Assembly (NCBI GenBank): GCA_014382705.1
Contig: JACNJE010000109.1
Span: forward strand, 17,364 to 67,816
Reading direction: 5' to 3'
Source of the DNA: Verrucomicrobiota bacterium
GTDB lineage: Bacteria; Verrucomicrobiota; Verrucomicrobiia; Limisphaerales; UBA1096
Length of the DNA stretch: 50,453 nucleotides
Below the pieces are notes generated by a model. It worked only from the letters and a program-made list of their open reading frames with translations, was not told the origin of the DNA and made no database searches. Each line of letters starts with the position of its first letter. Within the stretch, counting starts at the first letter, position 1. Of the stretch, positions 1-9,196 are shown piece after piece. The position numbers and the translations under genes are program-made.

Positions 1-3000
1 ACGGGGCGGGCCGTGTGGAGTCGGAGTCGATCACCGTGACCGTGGCGCAGCCGGCAAGCATCGTGTCGCAGCCGGAAGGGGGCCAAGCGGCCTTGGGTGA
101 CGCGTTCGTGTTGACAGTGGCCGCCACGGGCACCGAGCCGTTGAGTTACCAGTGGTATCATGACGGGGAACTTATCTTTGGCGCGGGCTTGGCCAATTTG
201 ACGTTGGCCGACTTGGGCGCGGTCGACTCAGGAACGTATCAGGTTGTGATCCAGAACCTGGCCGGAACAGCCACGAGCGACACGGTGACCTTGAGCGTGG
301 AGTCGCCGCCGGAAATCACCCAGCAACCGGCGAGCCGGGATGCAGCCGTCGGGAGCGATATCGTGCTGAACGTCTTGGCGATTGGCAGTGAGCCGCTGGC
401 CTATCAGTGGAGCAGGGACGGCGTGGTGCTCCCGGGGGCGACCGGCGCGGAATTGACGCTCACCGGCATTGTGCCTTCCGATGCGGGCAGCTACACGGTG
501 TCGATCAGCAACTTTGCCGGGCTGTTGGCAAGCGATGTGGCGGTGATCAATGTCATCCATCCGATCGCCATTGCCGAACAGCCCAGCGGGGGTTCCAAGG
601 TTTTGGGCGAGACCGTCACCGTGGCTGTGGCCGTGACCGGGTCCGAGCCGATCACCTATCAATGGATGCGCAACGGAACCGTTTTGGCAGGGGCAAATGA
701 CGCTTCCATCGTGCTGGAAAACCTGTCCGCCGCAGATGCCGGTGAATACACGGTACGCGTGTCCAACCCGGCGGGTGAAGTGCTGAGTGATGTCGCCGTG
801 GTCTCGGTGGATTCGCCGCCGGAGATGGTCGAACTTTCGGGGGATCAGTCCGCGCCGGTCGGTGGGAATGTGGAACTTGCGGTTGTGGCGGCAGGCAACG
901 AGCCGCTGTCGTATCAGTGGGTGAAAGACGGTGTGTTGATGGAGGGAGCCACGAGCGCCAGTCTGATCCTGGCGAATTTGGACACCACCGACTCCGGTTC
1001 GTACACGGTTGTGGTCACTAATTCCGCCGGTCGCTTGGAGAGTGATCCGATTGTTGTCAGTGTCATCCAGCCGGTTTCCATCGTCCTGCAACCGGAATCG
1101 GCCACGGCGGCCATCGGGGGCAAGGCGGTGTTTGAGGTGGCGGTTACCGGATCCGCCCCGGTCAGCTACCAGTGGAAACTCAACGGGGAGTCGTTGCCCA
1201 GTCAAACGGCCGCCAAGCTGGTCATAGAGGAAGTGGCGGCTGTTGACGGTGGAACCTACACGGTCACGGCCAGCAACGCCTCGAACAGCGTGGAAAGTGA
1301 CGGGGCTGAATTGACGATTCAAACGCCGCCGATCATCACGAAAATCGCCGGGAACCAGCAGGCGGCCGTCGGTGACACAGTGACCCTCTGGGTGACGGCC
1401 GTGGGGACGCCGCCGTTGAGCTACCAATGGAAACGGGAAGGCGTGGTGATTCCCGGTGGCACCGGCGCCACCCTCGAGCTGGCTGATTTGGTCAGCCTCG
1501 ACGCCGGGCAGTACACGGTTGAGATCAGCAACTCTGCCGGGAGTACGGTCAGTGATCCGATCGAGGTCAGCGTGGCGGCGGCACCCCAGATCGTCAGCCA
1601 ACCCGCATCAAGGAACATCGGCCTCAATGCCCGGCTAATCCTGACCGTTTCAGCCACAGGCAGCGGGCTGGGATACCAGTGGTACCGGGATGGCCAGGTC
1701 ATCGAGGGTGCGATCGAGGCGGTGATGACCGTCCCGAATGCCGGGTCGGCGGACAGCGGGATTTACCATGTCACTGTGAGCAACACAGTCGGCAGCGCCA
1801 CGAGTGAAACCGCCGAGGTGGTGGTGGTCGCCGCGCCGGATATTTTGGCGCAGCCGGAGGGCGGCTTCGCCCCGCTCGGCGGCGAGTTCGTGATGAGTGT
1901 CGAGGCCAAGGGGGCGGGCGAGGTGGCCTACCAGTGGCGCGTGGACGGCGTGGTCCTAGAGGGCCGGACTCAAAACGTCCTGAACCTGACTGAGTTAAAG
2001 CTCTCCGATGCGGGCGTGTACGCGGTGGAAGTTGTCAATGCAGCCGGGATCACCAAGAGTGAAGAAGCCGAGGTGCAGGTGCTGATTCCGGTGTCGGTGA
2101 TTGAGCATCCGCAGGACCAGTCGGTGGTCGCCGGGAGCCTGGTGTTGTTCGAGGCCGTCATCGCCGGCTCGAACCCAATTGCGTACCAGTGGTATTTCAA
2201 TGGCAATCCGGTCGAGGCGGCCATCGAGGCTTCCCTTCGGGTTGAGAACGCGAGCAACGAGCATCTGGGCGGCTATCACGTGGTCGCCAGCAACCCGGTC
2301 AGCACGGTCACCAGTGAGGCGGGCACCCTTGTGGTCAACCTGCCGCCCGCAGTGGCCAGCCATCCTGCGGGAGGCACGGTGACCAAGGGGGATGACACCA
2401 CGTTCGTCGTGGAAGCCACCGGCACCGGGCCGTTCACCTACAAGTGGCAGAGGGACGGCGAGGAGATTGCCGGGGCCACCGGGCCAGTCCTGACCTTGAC
2501 GAAGGTGGATGCCGGGGACGACGCCCTTTACACCGTGCTGATTGAGAATCCGTACGGAATTGTCGTCAGCGATCCAGCCGAGCTGGAGGTCATCCTGCCG
2601 GTGAGCATCACGGGTCAGCCGGTGGATACCCACGTGGCGCTGGACGGGATGCTCGCCCTCAGTGTGACGGCAACGGGTACCGGCCCGTTTGAGTATCAAT
2701 GGTATCGGGGCGACGACAAGATCGAGGGCGCAGTCGAGGCCGAGATGCAGATTCCCAACATGACACGGAAGAAGGACGGGCTTTACCGGGTGGAGGTGAA
2801 GAACCTGCTTGGTGCCATGTTCAGCCGCGAGGCGGAGGTGGTGGTCGATGAGCCGGTCTCGATCACGGTGCAGCCAAGCGGGGCGACCTTGTTGCAGGGG
2901 GAGGAAGCGGTGATGTGGGTGTTGGCGAAAGGGAGCGAACCGTTGAGCTATCAATGGCAAAAAGACGGTGTTGCCTTGGAAGGCCAAACTGAAACCTCGC

Positions 3001-4940
3001 TGACCCTGTCCGACGCCGTGGAGGCCGACGAGGGCAATTACTCGGTGATTATCACCAACCCGGTCGGGTTCGAGGTCAGCGCCGAGGCGCTGGTGAAAGT
3101 GAACTCTCCGCCCACTATCGAGCCGATTGATCCTGTGATCGTCTCGGCGGGGGATGCCCTGCAGGTCCAGGTCGTTGCCGATGATGCTGACGGCGACATC
3201 TCTAAGCTGAGATACGTGCTTCGCAACCAGCCGGCCGGCATGAAGATTTCGCCAAGCGGCTTGGTTGAGTGGAGTGTAGGCAGCGAAGCCGAGGCCAAGG
3301 CCCACACGGTCAGCATTATCGTGATCGACCAGAGCATGCTGGCGGCCAGTGGCAAATTGACAATCCGGGTCAACGCGACACCCGGTTGGCTGGACATCGC
3401 ACCGCAAACCGTGGTGGCGGGCCGGGAGCTTCTGTTCAAGCCGGTTCTCGTTGATCCGGATGACACGGAGTGGAGTTACTCCACCGGCGAACTGCCCGTG
3501 GGCGCGTCGTACGATCCCGAGCAGGGCTTCAACTGGACACCCGGCCTGGCACAGGTTGGGACTCACGAGGTGGCGTTGACCGCCACCGATTCCCATGGAG
3601 CCAGTGGCACTGCGTTGGTCAACATCGACGTGAAGGCCAACGCAGCCCCGGCGATCACGCCACTGGATCCGGTTGTCGTGTCGAGGGGCGGCCAGCTCTC
3701 GGTGCGGGTGTCCGCCGACGACCCGGACGGGGATAACGCCAACCTGAAGTACGAACTGCAGGACGCCCCGGTCGGCATGACGATCTCGGCCGAAGGCCTG
3801 ATTGAGTGGACCGTGTCCGCCAATGCGCCCGGCGGCAGCCTGGAGGTTAAGGTTGTTGCGCTGGATGAATTGTCGCCCAGCCCGGCCGCCATCCTGGCCG
3901 TGACCGTCAACCTGCCGCCGGTGTTGACCGCTGTCGCCCCGCAAACCGTGCAGGCTGGCCAAGCGCTCGTGATCAAGACAAGCGCCGTCGATCCTGAGGG
4001 TGCCGAGGTCGTTTTCTCGGCCCGGGATTTGCCGGACGGGGCCGGGTTTGATGCCTCGTCCGGATTCAACTGGACGCCCACCACGGAACAACTGGGCGTT
4101 CACGAGGTGGTGTTTGCCGTGAAAGATCCGCATGGCGCGTCGGATGAAGAAACCGTGATCATCACCGTGACCCTCAAGCCGAACGCCGCACCGACCCTCG
4201 AAGCACTCGAGCCGGCCGTGGTGACCCGGGGCGACACGTTGTCCGTGCAAGTGGTTGCGGATGACCCGGACGGCGACAACGCCAAGCTGAAGTACCAGTT
4301 GCAGGATGCCCCGGCCGGGATGACCGTTTCCGGCACCGGCCTGATCGAGTGGCCAACCGGCCCGGAGACCGCCGCCGGAACCACGGAGGTGGCCGTCATC
4401 GTGGTGGATGAACTGGAGTCCCGGGCCAGCGGCACGCTTGCCGTGACGGTCAACCTGCCGCCGGTGCTGGACGCCATCGGTCCGCAGACCGTTGAGGCTG
4501 GCCAAGCGCTGGCCATCAAGCCAAGCGCGACCGATCCCAACGACACCGATCTCGTGTACACCGCCACCGATCTGCCTGCCGGGGCTGTATTCGATGCCGA
4601 AACCGGCTTCCGCTGGACTCCAGCGGAGGATCAGGTCGGGGTGCACGAGGTCACGTTTGCCGTGAGCGACCCGCACGGGGCCAAGGTGTCCGTGACGGTT
4701 GCCATCACCGTCACCAAGGCACCGGCGTTCGTGCTGCTCTCCTCGGCCACGGTGGTGGGCGAGTTCGCGGAGGAATCCGGCGCGACGCTGGATGAGGACA
4801 GCAAAACCTTCACCGTGAAACGATCCGGCGGCATGCGCTTTTACCGGCTGCGAACCACCGGCGAGGCCAAGCCGAGGATCACCTCCATCCGGCTGGAGGA
4901 CGACAACGCCGTGATCGCCTACGAAGTTGGCGAAGAATAA
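1..4940 (+). CDS. Giant Ig-like / cadherin-like repeat surface protein, 3' part
   Basis: The reading frame is open from the first bases and continues an Ig repeat, so the gene starts upstream; the GTG at 15 is not its start. About 12 Ig-like repeats of roughly 85 residues follow, each with a conserved Y-Q-W core and a D-[AS]-G-x-Y-x-V strand. From about nt 3110 there are six repeats of a cadherin-like/He_PIG type, of two alternating kinds, with PxGM or PxGA and x-W-T/W-S strands. The last 70 residues form a distinct tail (V-x-G-x-F-x-E-E... M-R-F-Y-R-L) of a kind I associate with verrucomicrobial repeat proteins. No enzymatic motif is visible. Inference: an exported adhesin or surface-layer-like protein. 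Its Ig repeats resemble those of the second giant gene at 36491. Confidence 0.85.
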   Translation, partial: GAGRVESESITVTVAQPASIVSQPEGGQAALGDAFVLTVAATGTEPLSYQWYHDGELIFGAGLANLTLADLGAVDSGTYQVVIQNLAGTATSDTVTLSVESPPEITQQPASRDAAVGSDIVLNVLAIGSEPLAYQWSRDGVVLPGATGAELTLTGIVPSDAGSYTVSISNFAGLLASDVAVINVIHPIAIAEQPSGGSKVLGETVTVAVAVTGSEPITYQWMRNGTVLAGANDASIVLENLSAADAGEYTVRVSNPAGEVLSDVAVVSVDSPPEMVELSGDQSAPVGGNVELAVVAAGNEPLSYQWVKDGVLMEGATSASLILANLDTTDSGSYTVVVTNSAGRLESDPIVVSVIQPVSIVLQPESATAAIGGKAVFEVAVTGSAPVSYQWKLNGESLPSQTAAKLVIEEVAAVDGGTYTVTASNASNSVESDGAELTIQTPPIITKIAGNQQAAVGDTVTLWVTAVGTPPLSYQWKREGVVIPGGTGATLELADLVSLDAGQYTVEISNSAGSTVSDPIEVSVAAAPQIVSQPASRNIGLNARLILTVSATGSGLGYQWYRDGQVIEGAIEAVMTVPNAGSADSGIYHVTVSNTVGSATSETAEVVVVAAPDILAQPEGGFAPLGGEFVMSVEAKGAGEVAYQWRVDGVVLEGRTQNVLNLTELKLSDAGVYAVEVVNAAGITKSEEAEVQVLIPVSVIEHPQDQSVVAGSLVLFEAVIAGSNPIAYQWYFNGNPVEAAIEASLRVENASNEHLGGYHVVASNPVSTVTSEAGTLVVNLPPAVASHPAGGTVTKGDDTTFVVEATGTGPFTYKWQRDGEEIAGATGPVLTLTKVDAGDDALYTVLIENPYGIVVSDPAELEVILPVSITGQPVDTHVALDGMLALSVTATGTGPFEYQWYRGDDKIEGAVEAEMQIPNMTRKKDGLYRVEVKNLLGAMFSREAEVVVDEPVSITVQPSGATLLQGEEAVMWVLAKGSEPLSYQWQKDGVALEGQTETSLTLSDAVEADEGNYSVIITNPVGFEVSAEALVKVNSPPTIEPIDPVIVSAGDALQVQVVADDADGDISKLRYVLRNQPAGMKISPSGLVEWSVGSEAEAKAHTVSIIVIDQSMLAASGKLTIRVNATPGWLDIAPQTVVAGRELLFKPVLVDPDDTEWSYSTGELPVGASYDPEQGFNWTPGLAQVGTHEVALTATDSHGASGTALVNIDVKANAAPAITPLDPVVVSRGGQLSVRVSADDPDGDNANLKYELQDAPVGMTISAEGLIEWTVSANAPGGSLEVKVVALDELSPSPAAILAVTVNLPPVLTAVAPQTVQAGQALVIKTSAVDPEGAEVVFSARDLPDGAGFDASSGFNWTPTTEQLGVHEVVFAVKDPHGASDEETVIITVTLKPNAAPTLEALEPAVVTRGDTLSVQVVADDPDGDNAKLKYQLQDAPAGMTVSGTGLIEWPTGPETAAGTTEVAVIVVDELESRASGTLAVTVNLPPVLDAIGPQTVEAGQALAIKPSATDPNDTDLVYTATDLPAGAVFDAETGFRWTPAEDQVGVHEVTFAVSDPHGAKVSVTVAITVTKAPAFVLLSSATVVGEFAEESGATLDEDSKTFTVKRSGGMRFYRLRTTGEAKPRITSIRLEDDNAVIAYEVGEE

Positions 4941-4944
4941 AACG

Positions 4945-4958
4945 CGCTTGGCCAAGCG
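4945..4958. repeat. Perfect CGCTTGGCCAAGCG palindrome after giant gene
   Basis: The motif begins five bases after the TAA stop of the giant gene and precedes the sulfatase gene. It is directly followed by the hairpin at 4962-4982. Confidence 0.9.
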
Positions 4959-4961
4959 GCA

Positions 4962-4982
4962 CCCTCTTCCGGCGGGAGAGGG
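4962..4982. repeat. CCCTCT...AGAGGG hairpin repeat, copy 1
   Basis: A nine-base stem with one mismatch (CCCTCTTCC against GGGAGAGGG) is separated by three bases. A closely related, perfect version lies at 34047-34069. There is no T-run, so it is not a classical intrinsic terminator; it looks like a dispersed intergenic repeat. Confidence 0.6.
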
Positions 4983-5019
4983 CAGGAGAAAGCGAAGGTT
5001 CAATTGGTATGCTGGGCAT

Positions 5020-6423
5020 ATGATGAATCCAAGGTTGCAAGCTGCGCGCCACCTGCTTGGGGCCGCCCTGCTGCTTGGGCTGGCCTCGGCCGCCTTGGCC
5101 AAGCCGCCCAACATCATCCTCATCCTCACCGACGACCAGGGGTGGAACAACAGCGAGGTGCCGATGATCCCGTCGCGCACCGACACCCGCTCCGACTATT
5201 ACCTCACGCCGAATTTCAAGCGGCTCGCCGACTCGGGGATGACTTTCTCGCAGGCGTACGCGCCCCACCCGGTCTGCTCGCCGTCGCGCCATTCCATCCA
5301 GTTCGGCATGACGCCGGCCAAGCTCAAGAAAACCAGCAACCGCGCTGTCAACTACCCGGAGCCGTTCCCCGTCCGCTCCCTCCCGCAGGTGCTCAAGTCG
5401 ATCGATCCCGCGTACCGCGCGGCGCACTTCGGCAAGTGGCATATGCACCGCCATCCCGCCGAGCTGGGCTACGACGCCTCCGACGGCCGCACCGGCAACC
5501 ACACTGCGCGGCAGTTGACCACAGACCAGACCAAGCATTTTCCGCACGACGACCCCAAGCGCTCCGTCTCCCTCACCGACAACGCCGTGCAGTTCGTCCG
5601 GCACCAGGCCCACGCCGGCGCGCCGTTTTACCTGCAGGTGTCGCACTACGCCATCCACCTCTCGGCTGAGGCCAAGCCGGCCACGCTGGCCAAGCACAAG
5701 GCCCGCACGCCGGGCAAGGTGCACACTGCCTACTGGTACGCGGCGATGATTGACGATCTCGACCACGCCGTGGGCCGCATTCTTGACGTGCTCGACGAAC
5801 TCAAGCTCACCGACAGCACCTACGTGTTCCTCACCTCCGACAATGGCGGCACCGCGAGGCAGTATCCGCACTTCAACAAGCCGCTCCGCGCCGGCAAGGG
5901 CACCTATTACGAGGGCGGCCTGCGCGTGCCGTTCTTCGCCGCCGGCCCCGGCATCAAGGCGGGCACCTACTCGGCCGTGCCGGTCGTCGGCTACGATTTT
6001 CTCGCGACCTTCGCCGACCTGGCCGGTTCGCCGGAGAAACTGCGGGAGGGACGAGTTCCACCTCGTCCCCAATCCTTGGCCGGATCGGCAGCGGGATTAC
6101 CCGAAGGCATCGAGGGCGGTTCCATAAAACAAGTTTTGCTCAACGGCGGTGAGGGCGTCGTTCGCCGGCCCCGGCCCGGGCTTTATTTTTATCGGCCGCT
6201 CGACTCGGTGCTGATTCGGGACGGCCACAAGCTCCGCCGCACACACCGCACCGGGGGGATTGAGCTTTACGATCTCTCCGGGGATCTCTCCGAGACCGCC
6301 AACCTCGCCGCCGCCGCCCCCCACTTGGCCAAGCGCATGCAAGTCGCGCTCGAGGAGTGGATCGAGGAGATCGACGCCACCACCCCGTCGCCGCTCGATC
6401 GCCGGGTTCGTCGCCGGCCTTAG
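5020..6423 (+). CDS. Sulfatase (Cys-type, secreted)
   Basis: An arylsulfatase-family enzyme that hydrolyses sulfate esters, probably of polysaccharides. The start is one of two adjacent ATGs (5020 or 5023), because a typical signal peptide follows and ends in A-L-A before KPPN. The family landmarks are in order: LTDDQG metal-binding Asp pair near residue 40, the C-S-P-S-R formylglycine signature with Cys at residue 86, the FGKWH segment, and LTSDNGG in the second metal site. At about 467 aa it has normal length. Activity would need a formylglycine-generating enzyme, not seen here. A TTGGCCAA motif (5095) encodes the signal-peptide cleavage site and another lies at 6325. Its stop codon overlaps the stop codon of the convergent gene. 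The substrate cannot be told. Confidence 0.92.
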   Translation: MMNPRLQAARHLLGAALLLGLASAALAKPPNIILILTDDQGWNNSEVPMIPSRTDTRSDYYLTPNFKRLADSGMTFSQAYAPHPVCSPSRHSIQFGMTPAKLKKTSNRAVNYPEPFPVRSLPQVLKSIDPAYRAAHFGKWHMHRHPAELGYDASDGRTGNHTARQLTTDQTKHFPHDDPKRSVSLTDNAVQFVRHQAHAGAPFYLQVSHYAIHLSAEAKPATLAKHKARTPGKVHTAYWYAAMIDDLDHAVGRILDVLDELKLTDSTYVFLTSDNGGTARQYPHFNKPLRAGKGTYYEGGLRVPFFAAGPGIKAGTYSAVPVVGYDFLATFADLAGSPEKLREGRVPPRPQSLAGSAAGLPEGIEGGSIKQVLLNGGEGVVRRPRPGLYFYRPLDSVLIRDGHKLRRTHRTGGIELYDLSGDLSETANLAAAAPHLAKRMQVALEEWIEEIDATTPSPLDRRVRRRP

Positions 6424-7586
6424 CGCATCGGCACGGCCGCGCCCGGCTTGAGGGCGCGCTTTGGCATCTCCGCGAGCGTGTCGAAGGTGCGCATCGTGTC
6501 CACCATCTCGATGGTGTTACGGCTCTCGTCGAACGTGCCGCTCTTTGTGTCCAGCACGCCGCCCGCGTCGAGGCCGAGGTGCTTGACCATGAACGGATAC
6601 ATTGCCTGCCGCTTCGAGGCCTGATAGCCGTGTCCTTCGTCGGCAAAGTGCGTGTTCTCCGCCTTGGCCTCCGCGCCGTAGTATTTGTAGATCGACCGGA
6701 TGAACGGGTACTCGACCTCCGGCGTGTTTTTCGTCCAGTCGCCCCCGACGGAGATGAGCTTGAGCGGGCGCGGCGCGGCCAGCGCGGCAAACTCCGCGTT
6801 GTTCGTCTCCAGCTTGGGCGTCTTGTGGATCGGCATGCCGCTCTCGCAATTGCAGCCTCCGAAGAAATTCGCCGACACCATCACCACCGGAACGCTCACC
6901 GTCACGCGCTCGTCCACCATCGTCAGCAGAAATGTCTGCGTGCCGCCGCCGGAACAGCCGGTGACACCGATGCGCTTGGAATCCACCTGCGGAAGGGTCT
7001 CGAGAAAATCCACTGCGCGGATGCTGCTCCACGTTTGCAGAGTGAGAGCCTGTGAATGGTTATGATCCCAGCCGAGATGCTTCGAGTCGCCAAAGCCGAT
7101 CATGTCGTACGAGAACACCACCGCTCCCATTCGCGCGAGCGTGGCGCAGCGGTGTTGCTGGTCGGGCCGCTGCCGTCCGCCCTCCGGCCCCCGGTAGTGG
7201 CCGTGCGGACAAAGCACGCCGGGCCTTTTTCCCTTATGCCCAAGCGGCCGGTACAGGTTGCCGTAGACGAAAAAACCGGGCCGCGCCTCGAAGGCCGCCG
7301 ACTCCACCGTGTAGCCGTCGTACCGACGCTTGTTCTTGATGAGCGGGTTGAGCGGCGTGCGCTTGGGCAGCGGGTCGAGCTTGGCTCCGGTCAGGAACTG
7401 CTGCCGCACCGCTGCGGCGCGCGTCTTCCACTCGGCGAGGTTCGAGTGCGTCGCGGCCATGCGCTTGAGCTGCGCCACCGCCTCGGCCTCGGAGTGGTAG
7501 TTGCCCTGGCAGAGGGTTGGCTTGTCGTTGGATTCCGCTTGGCCAAATGGCGCAGCGATACAAAGGAAAAATAACAGGCGTTTCAC
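6420..7586 (-). CDS. Secreted alpha/beta hydrolase (acetyl-esterase-like)
   Basis: The start is taken as GTG at 7586, because the sequence there begins a short signal peptide ending in P-F-G-Q-A before ESND; the longer open frame upstream runs through intergenic DNA. The 388-residue product has the alpha/beta-hydrolase nucleophile elbow G-C-S-G-G-G (Ser near 212), a preceding DMIGFGDS segment, and a late D-E-G-H-G-Y that supplies the likely catalytic His. This is the type often annotated as acetylxylan esterase or dienelactone-hydrolase-like in Planctomycetes and Verrucomicrobia. It overlaps the sulfatase tail to tail by four bases, with both stops in the overlap. The cleavage site is encoded by a copy of the palindromic motif (7539). 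Substrate unknown; an ester of a plant or algal glycan is an inference. Confidence 0.8.
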   Translation of the reverse strand: MKRLLFFLCIAAPFGQAESNDKPTLCQGNYHSEAEAVAQLKRMAATHSNLAEWKTRAAAVRQQFLTGAKLDPLPKRTPLNPLIKNKRRYDGYTVESAAFEARPGFFVYGNLYRPLGHKGKRPGVLCPHGHYRGPEGGRQRPDQQHRCATLARMGAVVFSYDMIGFGDSKHLGWDHNHSQALTLQTWSSIRAVDFLETLPQVDSKRIGVTGCSGGGTQTFLLTMVDERVTVSVPVVMVSANFFGGCNCESGMPIHKTPKLETNNAEFAALAAPRPLKLISVGGDWTKNTPEVEYPFIRSIYKYYGAEAKAENTHFADEGHGYQASKRQAMYPFMVKHLGLDAGGVLDTKSGTFDESRNTIEMVDTMRTFDTLAEMPKRALKPGAAVPMR

Positions 7587-7632
7587 GCCGCGACAGTTGC
7601 AGATCACTCCGACGCCCGCAATCCAAAATCCT

Positions 7633-7646
7633 CGCTTGGCCAAGCG
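7633..7646. repeat. Perfect CGCTTGGCCAAGCG palindrome after PQQ gene
   Basis: It abuts the stop codon of the minus-strand PQQ-propeller gene (one base away) and lies 46 bases upstream of the hydrolase start. Confidence 0.9.
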
Positions 7647-7647
7647 G

Positions 7648-9168
7648 TCAATCGTTGAGGTTTCCGGTATTCCGGGCGTTGCGCCCGAACATCGGCCAAG
7701 GCGAATTCGCCGGGCCGCTCGCATCGGTTCCGACGCAATACAGTTTTTTGTCCAATGCGCCGAAGAAGAGAGTGCCGCTCGCGTTCATCACGATTCCCCC
7801 CTCGATGCCATGGATCATCATGCCCCCTCCACCGGTTGGAATCTCCCAGAGTTTCACGCCGTCCTTGCCATCAAATGCGTATAGCTTGGCGGCGTCTTCA
7901 TTTATGCTAGTGGCCCCAATATAGATTTTGCCATTATCTCCCACGATGGGCGTTCCGTTGAATTGTGTGAACGAGAGCATGCCCAAACTGAAAGACCATT
8001 TCCTCTTTCCGGTTTGGCCGTCGAGCGCAACGAGTCCATTTGATCCGACCCCAACGTAAAGGATGCCATCGGGGCCAATCACCGGAGAGGAATCGACTTC
8101 GGAACCGGCGTTATACTCCCAAACTTTGTTCCCAGTTTTCCCATCTAGGGCGTAAACTTTTTCGTCTTCGGATCCAAAGTAAACGATGCCACCTTTTCCG
8201 ATGGCGGGAGAGGAATTGATGCCTGGAAAAATGGTGCCTTCGCCCGTTTTGAACTCCCATTTCTTTTGCCCACTTTTACCGTCGAGGGCATAAAAAACCG
8301 CATCGCCGCCGCCGAAAAATACGATCCCATCTGAACTGACAGCCGGACTGGACTTAATTCCGTCAACACCTTCAACCTCGCCAATTTCAAATTCCCATTT
8401 GAGTTTTCCGTTTTTTGAATCCACCGCAACCAGCTTGTACTCTACCCCCAAATCGGAGTAGCCCACATACAACAGTCCGTTTGGCCCTATCGCCGGAGAG
8501 GTGGAATATTTTGCTCCAAAATCAAACTCTCCTCCACCTTCCGTTTCCCATAACTTGGTTCCCGTTTTTCCATCGATCGCGAACAACTTTTTAGAGGAGA
8601 AAAACACAACACCGTTCTTATCCAAAGCTGGAGCACCGTTGATGGGGTTGCCGGCATCGAACTCCCAAATTTTCTCTCCACTCGATTCAGCCACGGCATA
8701 TAATTTCCCGTCATTGGCCACAACATATACGACCCCGTTGCCGCCAATCGCCGGAGACGTGTCAATGCCTGCGGTCATCTTCCCCATTGGGCCTTCGCCC
8801 GTCTCGAACGTCCATGCGACTTTACCTGCGGGCGGTTTGAATTTCAAAACCGGCAGGCCTCCCGAAAACATAAAGACAACTCCGGCGATCAGCAGAATGG
8901 CAATCCCTCCGGCAATGGCGAAAACGGTAGTCTTGTTCGTCTTAGCGGATTGGGGTGCTTTGCGAGGCGTCGCCGGGTTCTGCGCTTGGCCTGACACGGG
9001 AGCTGCTGCCGCTTGAGGCTGTTGCAAAGGAGGTGCGACCACTTGCGGTGTGGGCTTGGCAAATGGAATGGACAGGTTCGTGTTGCAGGACGGGCACGGT
9101 AGCGTCTGGCCGAAGACTTCCTCCGGTGCATCCAAGCATTGACTACATTTCGGGCAAGTAATTTTCAT
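7648..9168 (-). CDS. Zinc-ribbon membrane protein with PQQ-like beta-propeller
   Basis: The 506-residue product starts with a small zinc ribbon (C-P-K-C at residues 5-8 and C-P-S-C near 26-29). A proline/alanine-rich linker and one hydrophobic segment (about residues 85-108) follow, then a PQQ-like beta-propeller of seven or so repeats with recurrent W-E-F/W-x-F, S-S-P-A-I-G and V-Y-A-L-D-G-K-T-G motifs. The topology implied is a cytoplasmic zinc ribbon, one membrane span and an extracytoplasmic propeller. It lies 28 bases downstream of the ankyrin gene, which begins with the same kind of zinc ribbon, so the two are probably one operon. Codon use is less GC-rich than its neighbours and it contains no TTGGCCAA. 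The function is unknown; the propeller could be a binding scaffold rather than an enzyme. Confidence 0.85.
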   Translation of the reverse strand: MKITCPKCSQCLDAPEEVFGQTLPCPSCNTNLSIPFAKPTPQVVAPPLQQPQAAAAPVSGQAQNPATPRKAPQSAKTNKTTVFAIAGGIAILLIAGVVFMFSGGLPVLKFKPPAGKVAWTFETGEGPMGKMTAGIDTSPAIGGNGVVYVVANDGKLYAVAESSGEKIWEFDAGNPINGAPALDKNGVVFFSSKKLFAIDGKTGTKLWETEGGGEFDFGAKYSTSPAIGPNGLLYVGYSDLGVEYKLVAVDSKNGKLKWEFEIGEVEGVDGIKSSPAVSSDGIVFFGGGDAVFYALDGKSGQKKWEFKTGEGTIFPGINSSPAIGKGGIVYFGSEDEKVYALDGKTGNKVWEYNAGSEVDSSPVIGPDGILYVGVGSNGLVALDGQTGKRKWSFSLGMLSFTQFNGTPIVGDNGKIYIGATSINEDAAKLYAFDGKDGVKLWEIPTGGGGMMIHGIEGGIVMNASGTLFFGALDKKLYCVGTDASGPANSPWPMFGRNARNTGNLND

Positions 9169-9196
9169 TATAAATCTGTTTTTTAATGATTATCTT

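Noticed and set aside
1995..5186. A 1063-codon open frame on the minus strand opposite the giant Ig gene
   Set aside because: It is antisense to a well-formed repeat protein, has biased, domain-free composition, and is a shadow of GC-rich codon use.
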